DNA of 64,000 nucleotides from UBA3537 sp965658025 (GCA_965658025.1 CBFHQL010000002.1:62001-126000); one strand, 5' to 3'. Counted from the first letter of the stretch, positions 35,700 to 46,058 are shown. Program-made: numbers and translations. The notes: generated by a model not told the origin, from the letters alone.

Positions 35700-38468
35700 T
35701 TATTTTCGTCTTTTTCTTTGGTTATCTTTTGTTTTATCAAAAACAAAATCAATAATTTCTTGATGTCTGCGTTTGGATCGTGTCGCACTACCCGCAGCTG
35801 GAGCACTATAGCTTCTTCTTGATGCAACCCGCCAATGTTTGGCCTGATCGATATGCATTAATATATGTGCATAAGCACCCATATTTCTAGGTTCTTCTTG
35901 TGCCCAAACGATATCTGTTGCGCTGTTATATTTTTTTAGAATTTTATCTATCTCATCTTCTGGCAATGGAAACAATTGCTCAATGCGTACCAATGCGACA
36001 TCTGTTTTATCTAATTGTTCACGCGCTTCTAATAAGTCATAATAAAACTTACCTGTAACAAAAACCAAGGTTTTAATGTTGGATGCTTTAGCCGAGCCAT
36101 CATCAATTAAAGGATGAAAACTTCCGTTTGCAAATTCTTCTACGGTTGAAATGACTCTTGGATGTCTCAATAAACTTTTTGGCGTGAATACAATTAGTGG
36201 TTTTCTATAATCTGCTTTTAACTGTCTACGTAAAAGATGAAACATATTGGCTGGCGTAGTGCAGTCGGCTACAAACATATTGTCTTTTGCGCACAATTGA
36301 AGGTAACGTTCCATACGTCCCGAAGAGTGCTCGGCGCCTTGACCTTCATAGCCATGAGGCAGCAACATCACAATGCCATTTGGTGTTTTCCATTTGTCCT
36401 CACCACAAGAGATGTATTGGTCAATCATGATTTGAGCACCATTACTGAAATCTCCAAATTGCGCCTCCCAAATTCCTAATGTATTTGGACTTGCCATGGC
36501 GTACCCATAGTCAAATCCTAAAACGCCATACTCAGAAAGCAAAGAATTATAAATATGAAACTGTCCCTGATCTGACGATATATTGTTGAGTAGGACCACT
36601 TCCTCTTCGCTATCTTCTACTTTAACTACGGCATGACGATGAGAAAATGTTCCACGTTCTACGTCTTGTCCAGAAATACGCACGTCGAACCCTTCTTCGA
36701 GTAGGGATCCATAGGCCAAATGTTCTGCCATGGCCCAATCCAATTTGTCTTCGTCAAACATCGTTTGGCGTGATTGTACTAAACGTTCTATTTTTCGAAT
36801 AAACTTTTTATCTTCTGGTAATGTCGATATGACTTGAGCAATTCGTGCAAGCTTTTCTTTTGGATAAGTGGTGTCCACTTTTTCAAGCATTCGATCTGCT
36901 CTAGCTTTAGAAAAAGAAGCCCAAGCCTCTTGCATGAAAGGGGTAATGACCGTTTTATCTTCTTTTCTGGAATCTTTAAGTTCAGACTCCAAACTGGCTT
37001 TGTAGTCTTGTTCTAACTGTTTGATGTATGCTTGATCGATAATACCTTCAGCAATTAATTTATCGGCATAAATAGCCCTAGGGTTTTGATGTTTTGCAAT
37101 GGCTTTGTACAGTTTTGGTTGCGTAAAACGGGGTTCATCCCCTTCATTATGACCATATTTTCTGTAACCCAATAAATCGATAAAAACATCGCGGTTGAAC
37201 TCCATTCGGAAATCCAACGCAAAGCGTACAGCATGAACTACGGCTTCGACATCGTCGGCATTGACATGCAACACGGGAGAGAGGGTTACTTTACCAACGT
37301 CCGTGCAATAAGTACTTGAACGCGCATCCAAATAATTGGTTGTAAATCCTATTTGATTATTGACAACAATATGGATTGTTCCATTGGTTTTGTAGCCATC
37401 TAACTTAGCCATTTGTACCACTTCATAAATCAATCCTTGCCCTGCTATAGCAGCATCGCCATGAACTACTATGGGTAAAACTTTGCTAAAATCGTCTTTG
37501 TAGTACTGGTCTTGTTTTGCACGTGTTATTCCTTCTACCACCGCTCCTACTGTTTCGAGGTGTGAGGGGTTTGGTGCTATGCTCAAATTGATACGGTTGC
37601 CGTTGTCGGTAAGACGATCACTGGTCCATCCTAAGTGGTATTTCACGTCCCCATCGAAGACTTCTTCTTCATAGTCTTTACCATCAAATTCACTAAAAAT
37701 GTCTTTCGCAGATTTCCCAAAAATATTGGTGAGGGTACTCAATCGACCTCGGTGTGCCATACCCATCACAAATTCTTTTACGCCATAGGAAGCGGCCTTT
37801 TCAACTAGTGCATCTAAAGCAGGAATGAGGGATTCATTACCTTCTAACGAAAACCGTTTTTGACCAACATATTTGGTGTGCAAAAAGTGTTCAAAAGAAA
37901 CCGCTTCGTTGAGTTTTCTAAGAATGTGCTTTTTCTCCTCAACTGAAAACTTACCATGGTTGTCGTTTTTATTTAGTCTGTTTTGAATCCATTGAATTTC
38001 TTCTGGTTGACGGATATACATGTATTCAATCCCTGTAGAATCGCAGTAAATAGCTTCTAAATGTTTACGGATTTCGTACAAAGTCGTGGGGCCAATTCCT
38101 AATATTTCACCAGCATTAAATGTGGTACTTAAGTCGTCTTGATTGAGCCCGAAATTTTCAATTTCAAGTGTAGGCGCATATTTTCGACGCTCACGTACAG
38201 GGTTTGTTTTTGTGAAGAGATGACCTCTGGTACGGTAAGCATCAATAAGTTTAACGACTTGAAATTCTTTTTGAACATGCTCAGGAACTTGCGTGCTTAC
38301 GCCTTCAACCACTTCACCACTTACCCCATAATTTTCTGCACCAAAATCGTAACCCTGAAAAAAAGCTTTCCAACTGGGCTCTATACTATCTGGATCTTGT
38401 TGGTATTGTTCGTACAATTCCGCAAAATAGACCGTATGAGCAGCATTTAAAAAAGAATATTTGTCCAT
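35700..38468 (-). CDS. sucA: 2-oxoglutarate dehydrogenase E1 component
   Basis: 922 residues, normal length. Starts with the family N terminus (YFAELYEQYQQDPDSIEPSW). Thiamine diphosphate-binding region includes VHGDAAIAGQGLIYEVVQM, the transketolase-like segment GFDYGYAMASPNTLGIWEAQ follows, and the C terminus has IVWAQEEPRNMGAY. It decarboxylates 2-oxoglutarate and loads SucB. First gene of sucA-sucB; a TANNTTTG box is 47 nt upstream of the ATG. Confidence 0.97.
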   Translation of the reverse strand: MDKYSFLNAAHTVYFAELYEQYQQDPDSIEPSWKAFFQGYDFGAENYGVSGEVVEGVSTQVPEHVQKEFQVVKLIDAYRTRGHLFTKTNPVRERRKYAPTLEIENFGLNQDDLSTTFNAGEILGIGPTTLYEIRKHLEAIYCDSTGIEYMYIRQPEEIQWIQNRLNKNDNHGKFSVEEKKHILRKLNEAVSFEHFLHTKYVGQKRFSLEGNESLIPALDALVEKAASYGVKEFVMGMAHRGRLSTLTNIFGKSAKDIFSEFDGKDYEEEVFDGDVKYHLGWTSDRLTDNGNRINLSIAPNPSHLETVGAVVEGITRAKQDQYYKDDFSKVLPIVVHGDAAIAGQGLIYEVVQMAKLDGYKTNGTIHIVVNNQIGFTTNYLDARSSTYCTDVGKVTLSPVLHVNADDVEAVVHAVRFALDFRMEFNRDVFIDLLGYRKYGHNEGDEPRFTQPKLYKAIAKHQNPRAIYADKLIAEGIIDQAYIKQLEQDYKASLESELKDSRKEDKTVITPFMQEAWASFSKARADRMLEKVDTTYPKEKLARIAQVISTLPEDKKFIRKIERLVQSRQTMFDEDKLDWAMAEHLAYGSLLEEGFDVRISGQDVERGTFSHRHAVVKVEDSEEEVVLLNNISSDQGQFHIYNSLLSEYGVLGFDYGYAMASPNTLGIWEAQFGDFSNGAQIMIDQYISCGEDKWKTPNGIVMLLPHGYEGQGAEHSSGRMERYLQLCAKDNMFVADCTTPANMFHLLRRQLKADYRKPLIVFTPKSLLRHPRVISTVEEFANGSFHPLIDDGSAKASNIKTLVFVTGKFYYDLLEAREQLDKTDVALVRIEQLFPLPEDEIDKILKKYNSATDIVWAQEEPRNMGAYAHILMHIDQAKHWRVASRRSYSAPAAGSATRSKRRHQEIIDFVFDKTKDNQRKRRK

Positions 38469-38515
38469 GTGTGGTGCGCCTTATATCAGAAAGTAATGCA
38501 TTTAATTTCTTATAT

Positions 38516-38523
38516 CAAAAATA
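38516..38523 (-). promoter_or_regulatory. Probable -7 element of sucAB
   Basis: The minus strand reads TATTTTTG (TANNTTTG), 47 nt upstream of the sucA ATG. No clear -33 TTG. Confidence 0.4.
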
Positions 38524-38585
38524 CAACTTTTGTGAAAATCACATAGTATTTTTTTGTTTTAATGTAGCGATGAATTTTGGTGTTT

Positions 38586-39560
38586 TTAAAACGTTCTTGT
38601 CATCAGTTGAGAACCAAAATCTCGAAGTCGTTGTTTTTTATTGGAATCTATTTCAATCGTCTCGAGGACATCAAAAGCAGCTTTGGTATAGTTTTGAATT
38701 GCTTGATTGGTGGTTTCAGCTGCGCCACTTTGCTCGAATAGATTGAGGGCTGTTGCTATTTTTTGATCCAAATCTTCTGTTGAATTTTCGTAAAGTGTTT
38801 TCAGTTCTGCTTTCATTTCTTTAGAGCCGAGCTCCATAGTTTTGAGAAATAAATAGGTCTTTTTGTTCTCCAAAATATCTCCTCCTACTTGTTTGCCAAA
38901 AGTTTTAGGATCACCAAAAGCATCCAAATAATCGTCTTGCAATTGAAACGCAATACCGAGGTTCTTACCAAAATTATAGCACTTTTGCTGGTCTCCTTCA
39001 GATGCGCCTGCAACAATAGCCCCCATTTGCATGGCTGCTGCCACCAAAACAGCTGTTTTGTATTCAATCATTTTGATGTATTCGGGGATGGCTACATCAA
39101 AACGCGTCTCAAAATCAATGTCGTACTGCTGGCCTTCGCAAACTTGCAATGCCGTTTTGCTGAACAAGGTTGTGAGTTGTTGAAATTGTTCTGGATTATA
39201 TCCCTCAAAAAGCTTGTAAGCCATAATAAGCATCGCATCCCCCGACAAAATTCCTGTGTTTAAATTCCACTTTTCATGTACCGTTTGCTGGCCTCTGCGC
39301 AAGGGAGCATTATCCATAATATCGTCATGAATAAGAGAAAAATTATGAAAAACCTCAATGGCCAAAGCAGCATCCAAAGCAGCTGAAACATCACCACCAA
39401 AACAGTCAGCAGTCATTAATGTAAGTGTTGGGCGCAAACGCTTCCCCCCTAATCCCAGTATATATTGAATTGGGTCGTACAAATGCCTTGGTGTACGGGA
39501 ATGATTGTACTGCTCTAAGTGAGCAACAAATTGTGATTGGTAATGTTGTATAGCTTTCAT
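38586..39560 (-). CDS. Polyprenyl (farnesyl/geranylgeranyl-type) diphosphate synthase
   Basis: 324 residues from the ATG at 39560; an in-frame TTG one codon earlier is not needed. Trans-isoprenyl diphosphate synthase with first Asp-rich motif LIHDDIMD near residue 84, GGKRLRPTLTLM upstream, and second motif LQDDYLDAFGDP near 210. It condenses isopentenyl diphosphate with allylic diphosphates; the residues before the first Asp motif set chain length but I cannot assign the product. It supplies quinone or carotenoid side chains; dxs at 48606 is the pathway entry. The -7 element ends 5 nt before the ATG. Confidence 0.9.
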   Translation of the reverse strand: MKAIQHYQSQFVAHLEQYNHSRTPRHLYDPIQYILGLGGKRLRPTLTLMTADCFGGDVSAALDAALAIEVFHNFSLIHDDIMDNAPLRRGQQTVHEKWNLNTGILSGDAMLIMAYKLFEGYNPEQFQQLTTLFSKTALQVCEGQQYDIDFETRFDVAIPEYIKMIEYKTAVLVAAAMQMGAIVAGASEGDQQKCYNFGKNLGIAFQLQDDYLDAFGDPKTFGKQVGGDILENKKTYLFLKTMELGSKEMKAELKTLYENSTEDLDQKIATALNLFEQSGAAETTNQAIQNYTKAAFDVLETIEIDSNKKQRLRDFGSQLMTRTF

Positions 39561-39565
39561 CAAAA

Positions 39566-39573
39566 CAAAAATA
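39566..39573 (-). promoter_or_regulatory. -7 element of the polyprenyl synthase gene, predicting a leaderless transcript
   Basis: The minus strand reads TATTTTTG, 5 nt before the ATG at 39560. No -33 TTG found. Confidence 0.45.
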
Positions 39574-39644
39574 AAAGAATTCCAGTTATAATTTACTCAT
39601 GGTTGAACAAATGTTAAAAAATTGTAAAACTTAGGAAACTTCTA

Positions 39645-39674
39645 TTGTTTTTATAGTTTCCGTTGTTATATTTG
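39645..39674 (+). promoter_or_regulatory. Promoter of the TetR-RND efflux operon
   Basis: TTG at 39645-39647, 19-bp spacer, TATATTTG at 39667-39674. Full consensus match. The regulator ATG at 39684 is 9 nt further on, so the mRNA leader is only a few nucleotides. A possible longer reading frame from TTG 39663 would start inside the -7 box and is excluded. Confidence 0.65.
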
Positions 39675-39683
39675 TGGCCCATT

Positions 39684-40298
39684 ATGAAAGAACAGATTAT
39701 TTCTAAAGCTGAAGAATTGTTTTTGACCTTAGGGTTCAAAAATGTAACAATGGATGACATCGCCTCGGCGATGGGCATATCCAAAAAAACGATTTATGCA
39801 CACTTTTCTAACAAAACTGAGTTGGTTAGTGCAGTCACATTTTCGGTCTTAGAATACATTTATCAAGGGATTGAAAAAATTAAAGAATCCGCCGTAAACC
39901 CCATAGAGGAACTTTATGATACCAAGAAATTTTTAATTCATTATTTAAGGAATGAACGTGGTTCTGCTCATTTTCAATTGAAAAAATATTATCCCAAAAT
40001 TTTTGAACAATTAGAGGTCAAAAAAATTGAAAAAATGCAATCTTCTGTTGAAAATAGTCTGAAACAAGGGGTAAAATTACAACTCTTTAGACCCAACATT
40101 GACACTGCTTTTGTTTCAAGAGTTTACTTTGTGGGCATGACAGGAATTCGAGATCAGTCTGTTTTTCCAGAACATAAATTTGATAAAAATTATCTTATGG
40201 AAAGCTATTTGGAATATCACCTAAGAGCAATTGTTACTGAGAAAGGTCTAAGCATTCTCAACAAATATATTCAACATAATAAGACCCAAAATGTATAA
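39684..40298 (+). CDS. TetR/AcrR family transcriptional regulator
   Basis: 204 residues from the ATG at 39684 (MKEQIISKAEELFLTLGFKN). N-terminal helix-turn-helix, residues about 5-50: VTMDDIASAMGISKKTIYAHF is the classic TetR recognition region. The C-terminal ligand domain shows no strong similarity that names an inducer. It is the first gene of a four-gene operon: its end overlaps the TolC-like gene by 8 bp. By context it likely represses its own efflux operon. No clear palindromic operator is visible around the promoter. Confidence 0.9.
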   Translation: MKEQIISKAEELFLTLGFKNVTMDDIASAMGISKKTIYAHFSNKTELVSAVTFSVLEYIYQGIEKIKESAVNPIEELYDTKKFLIHYLRNERGSAHFQLKKYYPKIFEQLEVKKIEKMQSSVENSLKQGVKLQLFRPNIDTAFVSRVYFVGMTGIRDQSVFPEHKFDKNYLMESYLEYHLRAIVTEKGLSILNKYIQHNKTQNV

Positions 40299-41631
40299 AT
40301 TATTTGGTTTCATTTTCTTTACAATTTCAGTTTTTGCACAAGACAATAACGTACAAAAATTTTCATTGCAAGATGCTTTGGATCATGCGCTCCTCTACAA
40401 CTACGAAGCACAAAACAGCAAAAGCGATATACGCCTAGCAGAACTCCAAAAATGGCAAACAACTTCTACTGGCTTACCACAAATAAATGCTGATATTTCT
40501 TACAACAATTGGATTCAGCAGCAAGTTTCGTTGATTCCTGCAGAATTTTTTGGGGGGAATGTTGGAGAATTTGCCGAGGTGGTTTTTGGTACTGAGCAAA
40601 CTATAAATGGTACTCTAACTGTGCGTCAAAAAATATTTGACGGATCGTATTTAGTGGGGCTTCAAGCTGCAAAAGTGTATTTGGAAATTTCCAAAAATGC
40701 ACAAGAAAAAACCTATACAGAACTCCGAAAAGCGGTAACCAATGCTTACGGAAATGTCCTCCTGACTGAAGAAAATATTAGAATTCTTGAAGCCAATATT
40801 TTGGTGGTCGAGAACAACATTGAGGACCTTCAGAAAGTGTATGAAAATGGTATGACCGAAGAAGAGAATATTGAACAACTTCAACTCACACGCTCTGGAC
40901 TTATAAGTACGCGAAACTACAACCTAGTCTTGAAAGATTTGGCCTACGATATGTTCAATCTTACTGTTGGGCTCAACATTAATACCCCTGTGATTTTGAC
41001 AGACACTTTGGAAAATTTGGTGACAACCTCAGACTTAAAAACAACCGATATTTCAAAAAATAGTGCCGAAAATACCATCGATTTTAAAATTGCACTAAAC
41101 GACCTAAAGTCTAAGGAATTGCTCCTTAAACTCGAAAAAAGCAAGGCCCTCCCGACCATAAATGCATTTGTGAATGGAACTTATATTGGAAACAATAATC
41201 GGTTTGATTTCTTGGACCGTTCTCAAAAATGGTTTGGGGCTTCTTTATTTGGTGTAAACATGTCCATTCCCTTATTCAGTGCTTTGGGGCGATCGGCTTC
41301 AACCCAAAAAGCCAAAATAAATTTGGAAAAATCTGAGCGTGACTTAATCAATTTAAAACAACAAATTGAAGTGCAAATCAAAAGTGCGCAAAATGATTTA
41401 GAATTTGCCAAACAAGATTTAAAAAATAAAAAACAAGGACTCGACCTAGCGAAACGCATTGAACAAAAAAATCAAATCAAATTTTTTGAAGGTCTTGCCT
41501 CAAGTTTTGAATTGAGTCAAGCGCAAACACAATTGTATACCGCTCAACAACAATACATTCAAGCAATGCTTTCTGTTTTAAATAAACATATTGCGTTGGA
41601 TGTTCTATTAAACCCTAATCCAATACATTGA
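40291..41631 (+). CDS. TolC family outer-membrane efflux protein
   Basis: 446 residues. Signal peptide MYKLFGFIFFTISVFAQ, then two outer-membrane efflux protein repeats with long coiled-coil helices (LQDALDHALLYNYEAQNSKS; LLLKLEKSKALPTINAFVNG; AKINLEKSERDLINLKQQIE). It forms the trimeric outer-membrane channel of the tripartite pump. It overlaps the TetR gene by 8 bp and the adaptor follows 11 bp after its end. Confidence 0.93.
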   Translation: MYKLFGFIFFTISVFAQDNNVQKFSLQDALDHALLYNYEAQNSKSDIRLAELQKWQTTSTGLPQINADISYNNWIQQQVSLIPAEFFGGNVGEFAEVVFGTEQTINGTLTVRQKIFDGSYLVGLQAAKVYLEISKNAQEKTYTELRKAVTNAYGNVLLTEENIRILEANILVVENNIEDLQKVYENGMTEEENIEQLQLTRSGLISTRNYNLVLKDLAYDMFNLTVGLNINTPVILTDTLENLVTTSDLKTTDISKNSAENTIDFKIALNDLKSKELLLKLEKSKALPTINAFVNGTYIGNNNRFDFLDRSQKWFGASLFGVNMSIPLFSALGRSASTQKAKINLEKSERDLINLKQQIEVQIKSAQNDLEFAKQDLKNKKQGLDLAKRIEQKNQIKFFEGLASSFELSQAQTQLYTAQQQYIQAMLSVLNKHIALDVLLNPNPIH

Positions 41632-41642
41632 AAATTAGATTC

Positions 41643-42773
41643 ATGAAAAAAATAATCCCTTTATTAATTCTATCCTTCATCTTATCTTGTGGAGATGCGC
41701 CAAAAAAATCGGCAACACTTACAGAACTTACTTCTGAAAAATCAGATTTGATGCAACAAATCGACAGTTTGAATAATGTCCTAAAATCCGTAGAGAAGCG
41801 TATTTCTAAACTCGATACTACAAAACGCCTCAATGTGGTAACGGCTATTAAAGCTGAAGAAAAATTATTTCGTCACTACATAAAAGTTCAAGGGACAGTT
41901 GAGGCCGACCAAAGCGTTGAATTGTACCCTGAACGCAGCGGGACAATCACCCGTATTTTCGTTAAAGAAGGGCAAAAAGTCACCAAAGGACAAACTTTGT
42001 TGCAGATTGATGATTCTATAATTGAACGTTCTCTGATGGAATTGCAAATACAATTGGATTTAGCTGCAACTACTTTTGAAAGACAAGAACGATTGTGGAA
42101 CCAAAACATTGGGAGTGAGCTGCAATTTCTTCAAGCAAAAGCCCAAAAAGAAGGACTAGAAAACAGTATTAACAGTTTAAAAGAACAAGGCAAAAAACTT
42201 AAAGTTTTAGCCCCCTTTTCAGGGGTCATCGACGAAGTATTTGCAAAAACAGGGGGGCTTGCAGCACCACAAATTCCTGCAATTCGGTTGGTTAATTTAA
42301 ATACTGTGCATATCGAAAGTGAAGTCACCGAGACCTATCTTAAATCCATTAAAAAAGGAACCGAAGTAGACCTCTTTTTCCCATCTATTGGAAAAAATAT
42401 TCAGGCCAAAATAGACCAAGTTGGGAATTTTATCAATCCAAACAATAGAAGTTTTAAAATTCGTATAAACATCGAAAATCCCAACAATGAATTGAAAGCA
42501 AACTTACTGGCTGATGTAAAAATCAACGATTTCAAAAAAACTGGAATTGTAATCCCAACAAAATTGATTCAAAAGGATCGTGTTGGAAAAACCTTCGTAT
42601 ACACTCTTACCAAAGATGGTGAAGGGTTGAAGGTTCAAAAAACATATATTCAAGACAAAATGACTTATGATAATGAATCGTTTATTGTTGATGGATTGAC
42701 CCCATATACGCAAATTGTAGACAAAGGTTCTCGACTCGTGAAAGCCGATGAAAATGTAATTTTAGGAGAATAA
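41643..42773 (+). CDS. RND efflux periplasmic adaptor (membrane fusion lipoprotein)
   Basis: 376 residues from the ATG at 41643; the in-frame TTG at 41628 is less likely. Lipoprotein signal MKKIIPLLILSFILS|CGD. A short coiled coil follows at about 25-55 (LTSEKSDLMQQIDSLNNVLK), then the lipoyl-like/barrel-sandwich domain (VQGTVEADQSVELYPERSGT; GQKVTKGQTLLQIDD), an alpha-hairpin, its second half (LKVLAPFSGVIDEVFAKTG) and a beta-barrel domain. It links the RND pump to the TolC-like channel. Confidence 0.92.
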   Translation: MKKIIPLLILSFILSCGDAPKKSATLTELTSEKSDLMQQIDSLNNVLKSVEKRISKLDTTKRLNVVTAIKAEEKLFRHYIKVQGTVEADQSVELYPERSGTITRIFVKEGQKVTKGQTLLQIDDSIIERSLMELQIQLDLAATTFERQERLWNQNIGSELQFLQAKAQKEGLENSINSLKEQGKKLKVLAPFSGVIDEVFAKTGGLAAPQIPAIRLVNLNTVHIESEVTETYLKSIKKGTEVDLFFPSIGKNIQAKIDQVGNFINPNNRSFKIRINIENPNNELKANLLADVKINDFKKTGIVIPTKLIQKDRVGKTFVYTLTKDGEGLKVQKTYIQDKMTYDNESFIVDGLTPYTQIVDKGSRLVKADENVILGE

Positions 42774-42780
42774 TTAAGTC

Positions 42781-45700
42781 ATGAGCAAAAACAAAGAATT
42801 CAAACTGTCGTCATGGTCCATTTCCAACAAATCGACCGTAGCGGTTATTACATTTATCGTAGTTTTGGGAGGATTCCTCTCCTACACGAGCATGCCAAGA
42901 GAGAATTTTCCAGAGATTATTGTCCCTCAAATTTATGTAGCAACTCCATACCCAGGCAATTCTGCACTTGATGTCGAAAAACTAATCACAAAACGCCTTG
43001 AAAAAGAAATTAATGCCATAACAGGCGTTGACAAAATCACTTCGACTTCCATACAAGGATATTCTAGTATCAATGTGGAATTCAATTTTGATATCACTCC
43101 TTCTGATGCACTTCAAAAAGTCAAAGACAAGGTCGATATTGCAATGGCCGACAAGGATTTTCCTAAAGATTTACCAACCGAGCCAAGTATTACTGAAATG
43201 AATTTTAGTGAGCAAATGCCCATCATGAACATCAATCTCTCTGGAGATTTTTCGATGGATCAGCTCAAAGATTATGCTGAATATCTTGAAGATGAGATAG
43301 AGGAGCTTACAGAAATTTCTGGAGTAGACATCAGGGGTGTACAAGAAAAAGAAGTTGAAGTTGCTGTAGATTTGTACAAAATGCAGGCCTCAAAAATCAG
43401 TTTCAATGACGTTGAAAATGCTATTGCTTATGAAAATCAAAGTATTTCTAGTGGCGATATTCTCGAAAACGGTACACGACGCAATGTACGTGTTGTAGGT
43501 GAATTCAACGACCCGCTTGGGGTAAAAGATATTGTTGTAAAACATGAAAATGGGCAAATAGTATACCTCAGAGATATTGCCGATGTACAATTCAAAGAAC
43601 AAGAAAAACAAAGCTATGCTCGAGAATATTCTCAACCCGTAGTGATGCTTGATGTCAAAAAAAGAAGTGGCCAAAATCTGTTGAATGCCTCTACTAAAAT
43701 TGACGAAATTATTGAAAAGGCAAAATCCACAGTTTTCCCCGACAATTTAGTTATTTCAAAAACCAACGACCAATCCAACGACACCAGAACCATGGTCGCA
43801 GATTTGGAAAACAGTATCATTTTGGGGGTGATTTTGGTTGTTGCAGTCCTCTATTTCTTTTTGGGCTTTAGAAACGCTTTGTTTGTAGGAATCGCCATTC
43901 CCCTTTCAATGTTTTTATCGTTTACAATACTCGGTTTCTTGGGCGTAACCCTCAACACAATGGTATTGTTCTCGCTTGTAATTGCCTTAGGAATGTTGGT
44001 CGACAATGGGATTGTAGTCGTCGAAAATGTATACCGACTCATGGATCAAGGGGTTCCTCGAATTGAAGCAGCAAAACAAGGCGTTGGAGAAGTTGCATGG
44101 CCTATTATTGCATCAACGGCTACAACTTTAGCAGCATTTTTTCCACTTGTTTTGTGGGATGGTATTATTGGAAAATTTATGCAATGGCTTCCCATCACAC
44201 TTATCATTGTATTAAGTTCTTCATTGTTTGTCGCCCTTGTTATCAATCCTATGCTAATTTCTCTGTATATGAAAGTGGTGCGCAAAGAAAATAAGGTGAC
44301 ATTTATTCATAAATTGGAAGCGCTTTATGAAAAGTTTCTTGGGTTTGCGCTCAAAGGCAGAAAGCCCTATGGTATTGTGATTGGGACTTTTGTTTTACTT
44401 TTTGTTGCTGCAGGATTGATGTATGTTTTTCCGCCAAAAGTATTGTTCTTTCCAAATACTGAAGCCAAACAAGTTTTTGTGTTTTTAGAATATCCTATCG
44501 GCACAGACATTGAAGAAACCAATAGACTCTCCAAACGTATTGAAAATGACATAGAAAACCACCTTAAACAATACGAAAAAAATGGTGAAAATTTTCTAGT
44601 GACTTCTGTTATTGGTCAAGTTGGCGAAGGCACCTCCGATCCAAGTAAGGGACAAATGGGAGGCAATACGCCAAACAAAGCGCGGATTACAGTAGATTTT
44701 GTGAAGTTTCAAGACCGTCAAGGTGTGAGTTCCGAACAAGTCCTGATGGACATCCGCAACGTGATTCAAGGGTATCCAGGTGTCAGTATTGTAGTAGACA
44801 AACCTGCCGACGGTCCACCTACTGGATCGCCTATAAACCTCGAAATTAAAGGGGATGATTATGCGCTCATTCTTGAAACAGCCAACAACTTAAAATCGTT
44901 TATAAACAATGCTAATATCCCAGGGATTGAAGAATTAAAACTCGATATCGACCAAGGAAAACCTGAACTTTTGGTACGTGTCGACCGCCAAAAAGCAAGG
45001 CGATTGGGGGTTTCAACAGGGCTTATTGGCAACAATCTACGAACTGCACTTTATGGCAAAGAAGTCTCAACATTCAAAGATTTAACAGACGATTACCCCA
45101 TCAATATTCGTCTAAAAGACGAGTACAGGTACGACAGAAATGCACTACTAAATCAAAAAATAACCTTTAGAGATCAAGGCAGTGGACAAATCAAACAAGT
45201 CCCCATTTCAGCAGTAGCAACAACAGAAAACAACACCAGTTTTAGTGCCGTCAAACGCATTGACCTCGATCGTGTAGTTACCGTTTATTCTAACGTTTTG
45301 AATGGGTACAACCCAACCGATGTGAACGACAAAATTAGAGCAATTATTCAAGACTTTGAAGTCCCCAGAGGACTTGAAATCAGTTTTACTGGAGAACAAG
45401 AAAAACAAGCTAAAGAGATGGCGTTTTTAAGTAAAGCGCTACTGATTGCCGTGTTGTTGATTTTTCTGATTCTTGTGGGTCAATTCAACTCGGCGACTAC
45501 CCCCATTATCATATCAATTTCGGTGTTTTTAAGTTTGATTGGTGTGTTGTTTGGTTTGCTTATTTTTAGAATGGATTTTGTGATTTTGATGACCATGATT
45601 GGAATCATTTCACTCGCAGGCATCGTCGTCAATAACGCTATTGTGCTTATAGATTATATCAATTTAATCATAAAAAGAAAAAGAAGAGCACTTGAATTGG

Positions 45701-46032
45701 AATCTTCAGAAAAACTCACATCCTCCGAACTGTTGGAATGTGTGGTTGAAGGAGGAAAAACGCGACTTCGGCCTGTACTACTGACCGCCATAACCACTAT
45801 TTTAGGGCTGTTGCCTTTGGCACTTGGAATTAATGTCAATTTTAAAACCTTAATTACAGAGCTGAACCCTAACTTTTACATCGGTGGAGAAAATGTTGCC
45901 TTTTGGGGGCCAATGGGCTGGGCCATAATTTATGGTCTTACATTTGCAACATTTCTAACCCTTGTTGTTGTGCCTATTTTGTATTATTTAATCAATAAAA
46001 TAAACACCAAACGCGTGAATGTTACTGCTTAG
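42781..46032 (+). CDS. RND multidrug efflux transporter, inner-membrane pump (AcrB/HAE1-like)
   Basis: 1083 residues with the usual 12 helices and two large periplasmic loops. N terminus contains STVAVITFIVVLGGFLSYTS and PYPGNSALDVEKLITKRLEK. In the helix-4 proton-relay motif, ALGMLVDNGIVVVENVYR, the first Asp is kept but the second Asp of AcrB (408) is Asn; this is seen in many pumps of this type. Helix 10 has GIVVNNAIVLIDYINLI. Drug specificity cannot be inferred. Last gene of the tetR-tolC-adaptor-pump operon, 7 bp after the adaptor. Confidence 0.94.
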   Translation: MSKNKEFKLSSWSISNKSTVAVITFIVVLGGFLSYTSMPRENFPEIIVPQIYVATPYPGNSALDVEKLITKRLEKEINAITGVDKITSTSIQGYSSINVEFNFDITPSDALQKVKDKVDIAMADKDFPKDLPTEPSITEMNFSEQMPIMNINLSGDFSMDQLKDYAEYLEDEIEELTEISGVDIRGVQEKEVEVAVDLYKMQASKISFNDVENAIAYENQSISSGDILENGTRRNVRVVGEFNDPLGVKDIVVKHENGQIVYLRDIADVQFKEQEKQSYAREYSQPVVMLDVKKRSGQNLLNASTKIDEIIEKAKSTVFPDNLVISKTNDQSNDTRTMVADLENSIILGVILVVAVLYFFLGFRNALFVGIAIPLSMFLSFTILGFLGVTLNTMVLFSLVIALGMLVDNGIVVVENVYRLMDQGVPRIEAAKQGVGEVAWPIIASTATTLAAFFPLVLWDGIIGKFMQWLPITLIIVLSSSLFVALVINPMLISLYMKVVRKENKVTFIHKLEALYEKFLGFALKGRKPYGIVIGTFVLLFVAAGLMYVFPPKVLFFPNTEAKQVFVFLEYPIGTDIEETNRLSKRIENDIENHLKQYEKNGENFLVTSVIGQVGEGTSDPSKGQMGGNTPNKARITVDFVKFQDRQGVSSEQVLMDIRNVIQGYPGVSIVVDKPADGPPTGSPINLEIKGDDYALILETANNLKSFINNANIPGIEELKLDIDQGKPELLVRVDRQKARRLGVSTGLIGNNLRTALYGKEVSTFKDLTDDYPINIRLKDEYRYDRNALLNQKITFRDQGSGQIKQVPISAVATTENNTSFSAVKRIDLDRVVTVYSNVLNGYNPTDVNDKIRAIIQDFEVPRGLEISFTGEQEKQAKEMAFLSKALLIAVLLIFLILVGQFNSATTPIIISISVFLSLIGVLFGLLIFRMDFVILMTMIGIISLAGIVVNNAIVLIDYINLIIKRKRRALELESSEKLTSSELLECVVEGGKTRLRPVLLTAITTILGLLPLALGINVNFKTLITELNPNFYIGGENVAFWGPMGWAIIYGLTFATFLTLVVVPILYYLINKINTKRVNVTA

Positions 46033-46058
46033 ATGCTGTGTTTTTATTTTATTAATCT

